Origin: Spirochaetes bacterium GWB1_36_13
Lineage (GTDB): Bacteria > Spirochaetota > GWB1-36-13
NCBI GenBank assembly: GCA_001829155.1
Contig: MIAO01000001.1
Location: 1 to 42,659, forward strand
Length of the DNA: 42,659 nt
Reading direction: 5' to 3'
Shown: in pieces, positions 42,259 through 42,659 of the stretch
Numbering within the stretch: the stretch's first letter is position 1
Layout: each line of letters starts with the position of its first letter
Position numbers and translations under genes: made by a program
Notes under the pieces: model-generated
Told to the model about the DNA's origin: nothing
The model's database searches: none
Seen by the model: only the letters and a program-made list of their open reading frames with translations

Positions 42259-42659
42259 CTATGGATTTTTCAATTTCTCAAATGCCTCTACATAGCCTCT
42301 TGCCATATTTTCAAGCGTAAAGTTTTGAACCAAACGATTTCCATGCAATACTAAATCTTTTTGAACTTCTTCATTTTGTAAGATAGAAAGCATTTTTTCC
42401 GCAATGTCTTCATGTCTTTCAGGATCGCAAAAGACAACCGCATCTTTAAAATATTCAGGAATTGCTCCTCTCGGAGAAGTTAAAACCGGAGATCCTGCCG
42501 CCATTGCTTCCAAAATAATCAATCCAAACCCTTCATGAAAAGAGGGTGCTGTAAAAAGTTTAGCTTCCTGATAAAGTCGAATTAAATCATGATTTTGAAT
42601 ATATCCTTTGAAATCAATTCTCTGGTGGATGGGCAGAGGGAGTGTTTTCATAAACTCAA
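42259..42659 (-). CDS. GT4-family glycosyltransferase, C-terminal part (cut by window edge)
   Basis: The frame is open to the right edge, so the 5' part is outside. The visible 133 residues are the nucleotide-binding C-terminal half of a GT-B enzyme: DFKGYIQNHDLIRLYQ, then the donor-binding APSFHEGFGLIILEAMA with the E-x7-E pattern, SPVLTS and GAIPEY. This is the mannosyltransferase-like GT4 type. It converges on the Uma2 triplet with 2 bp between the stops and no visible terminator. It may begin another glycan cluster to the right. Confidence 0.88.
   Translation of the reverse strand, partial: EFMKTLPLPIHQRIDFKGYIQNHDLIRLYQEAKLFTAPSFHEGFGLIILEAMAAGSPVLTSPRGAIPEYFKDAVVFCDPERHEDIAEKMLSILQNEEVQKDLVLHGNRLVQNFTLENMARGYVEAFEKLKNP

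Overview
This is a low-GC window of about 42.7 kb. It is densely coded and dominated by a surface-polysaccharide (O-antigen or similar glycan) locus. The dTDP-rhamnose genes, a Wzt-type ABC exporter ATPase, heptose-activation genes and several putative lipoproteins point to a bacterium with an outer membrane. I infer a spirochaete, possibly Leptospira-like. The grounds are a Bacteroidetes/Leptospira-type alternative GlmU, a lipoprotein with a probable discoidin-like (NADase-type) domain, relaxed lipoboxes and Rpn/Uma2 nucleases. No rRNA or other phylogenetic marker is present, so this placement is tentative. No tRNA, rRNA, CRISPR array or classical IS transposase was seen.

Region 1 (217-33645, + strand) is one nearly continuous run of tightly packed genes, many overlapping by 1-19 nt. 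It opens with wzt and a pyruvyltransferase with a long repeat tail whose start codon appears to be ATT. Next come a two-domain glycosyltransferase, a reductase/dehydratase pair, the heptose kinase hddA and a methyltransferase. A nucleotide-aminosugar block follows: LegB-like 4,6-dehydratase, nucleotidyltransferase, epimerase and DegT-type aminotransferase. After that is an acylation block: LpxD-like N-acyltransferase, acyl carrier protein, ketoreductase and acyl-activating ligase. Then there is a membrane block: polyprenyl-phosphate glycosyltransferase, a multi-pass protein of the LPG-synthase/UPF0104 type and a 1000-residue YfhO-like protein. glmS, gmhA, an hddC-gmhB fusion, an orphan C-terminal transketolase half and another glycosyltransferase close this part. 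An Rpn-type nuclease gene sits between it and the rmlA-rmlC-rmlD-rmlB operon, which carries two uncharacterised genes at its 3' end.

Region 2 (40443 down to 33689, - strand) holds housekeeping and unknown genes: a TPR protein, an alternative GlmU (also with an apparent ATT start), two exported proteins, an alpha/beta hydrolase, an unusual IspF-RNase HI fusion, a 67-residue protein and a FIST sensor-like protein. It converges on region 1 at a bidirectional terminator.

Region 3 (40624-42256, + strand) is a tandem triplet of Uma2-type nuclease genes. Copies 2 and 3 share a 161-bp block with one difference, and that difference changes the presumed catalytic Glu to Lys in copy 3. The right edge cuts a GT4 glycosyltransferase on the - strand.

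Taken together, region 1 appears to make dTDP-L-rhamnose, a GDP-activated heptose (possibly 6-deoxy) and an N-acylated amino sugar, with pyruvyl and methyl decorations and ABC export. The sharpest structural signals are the base-composition break inside wzt (a likely serotype-switch junction), the two ATT starts, the IspF-RNase HI fusion, the dedicated acyl-ACP module and the decaying Uma2 triplet.
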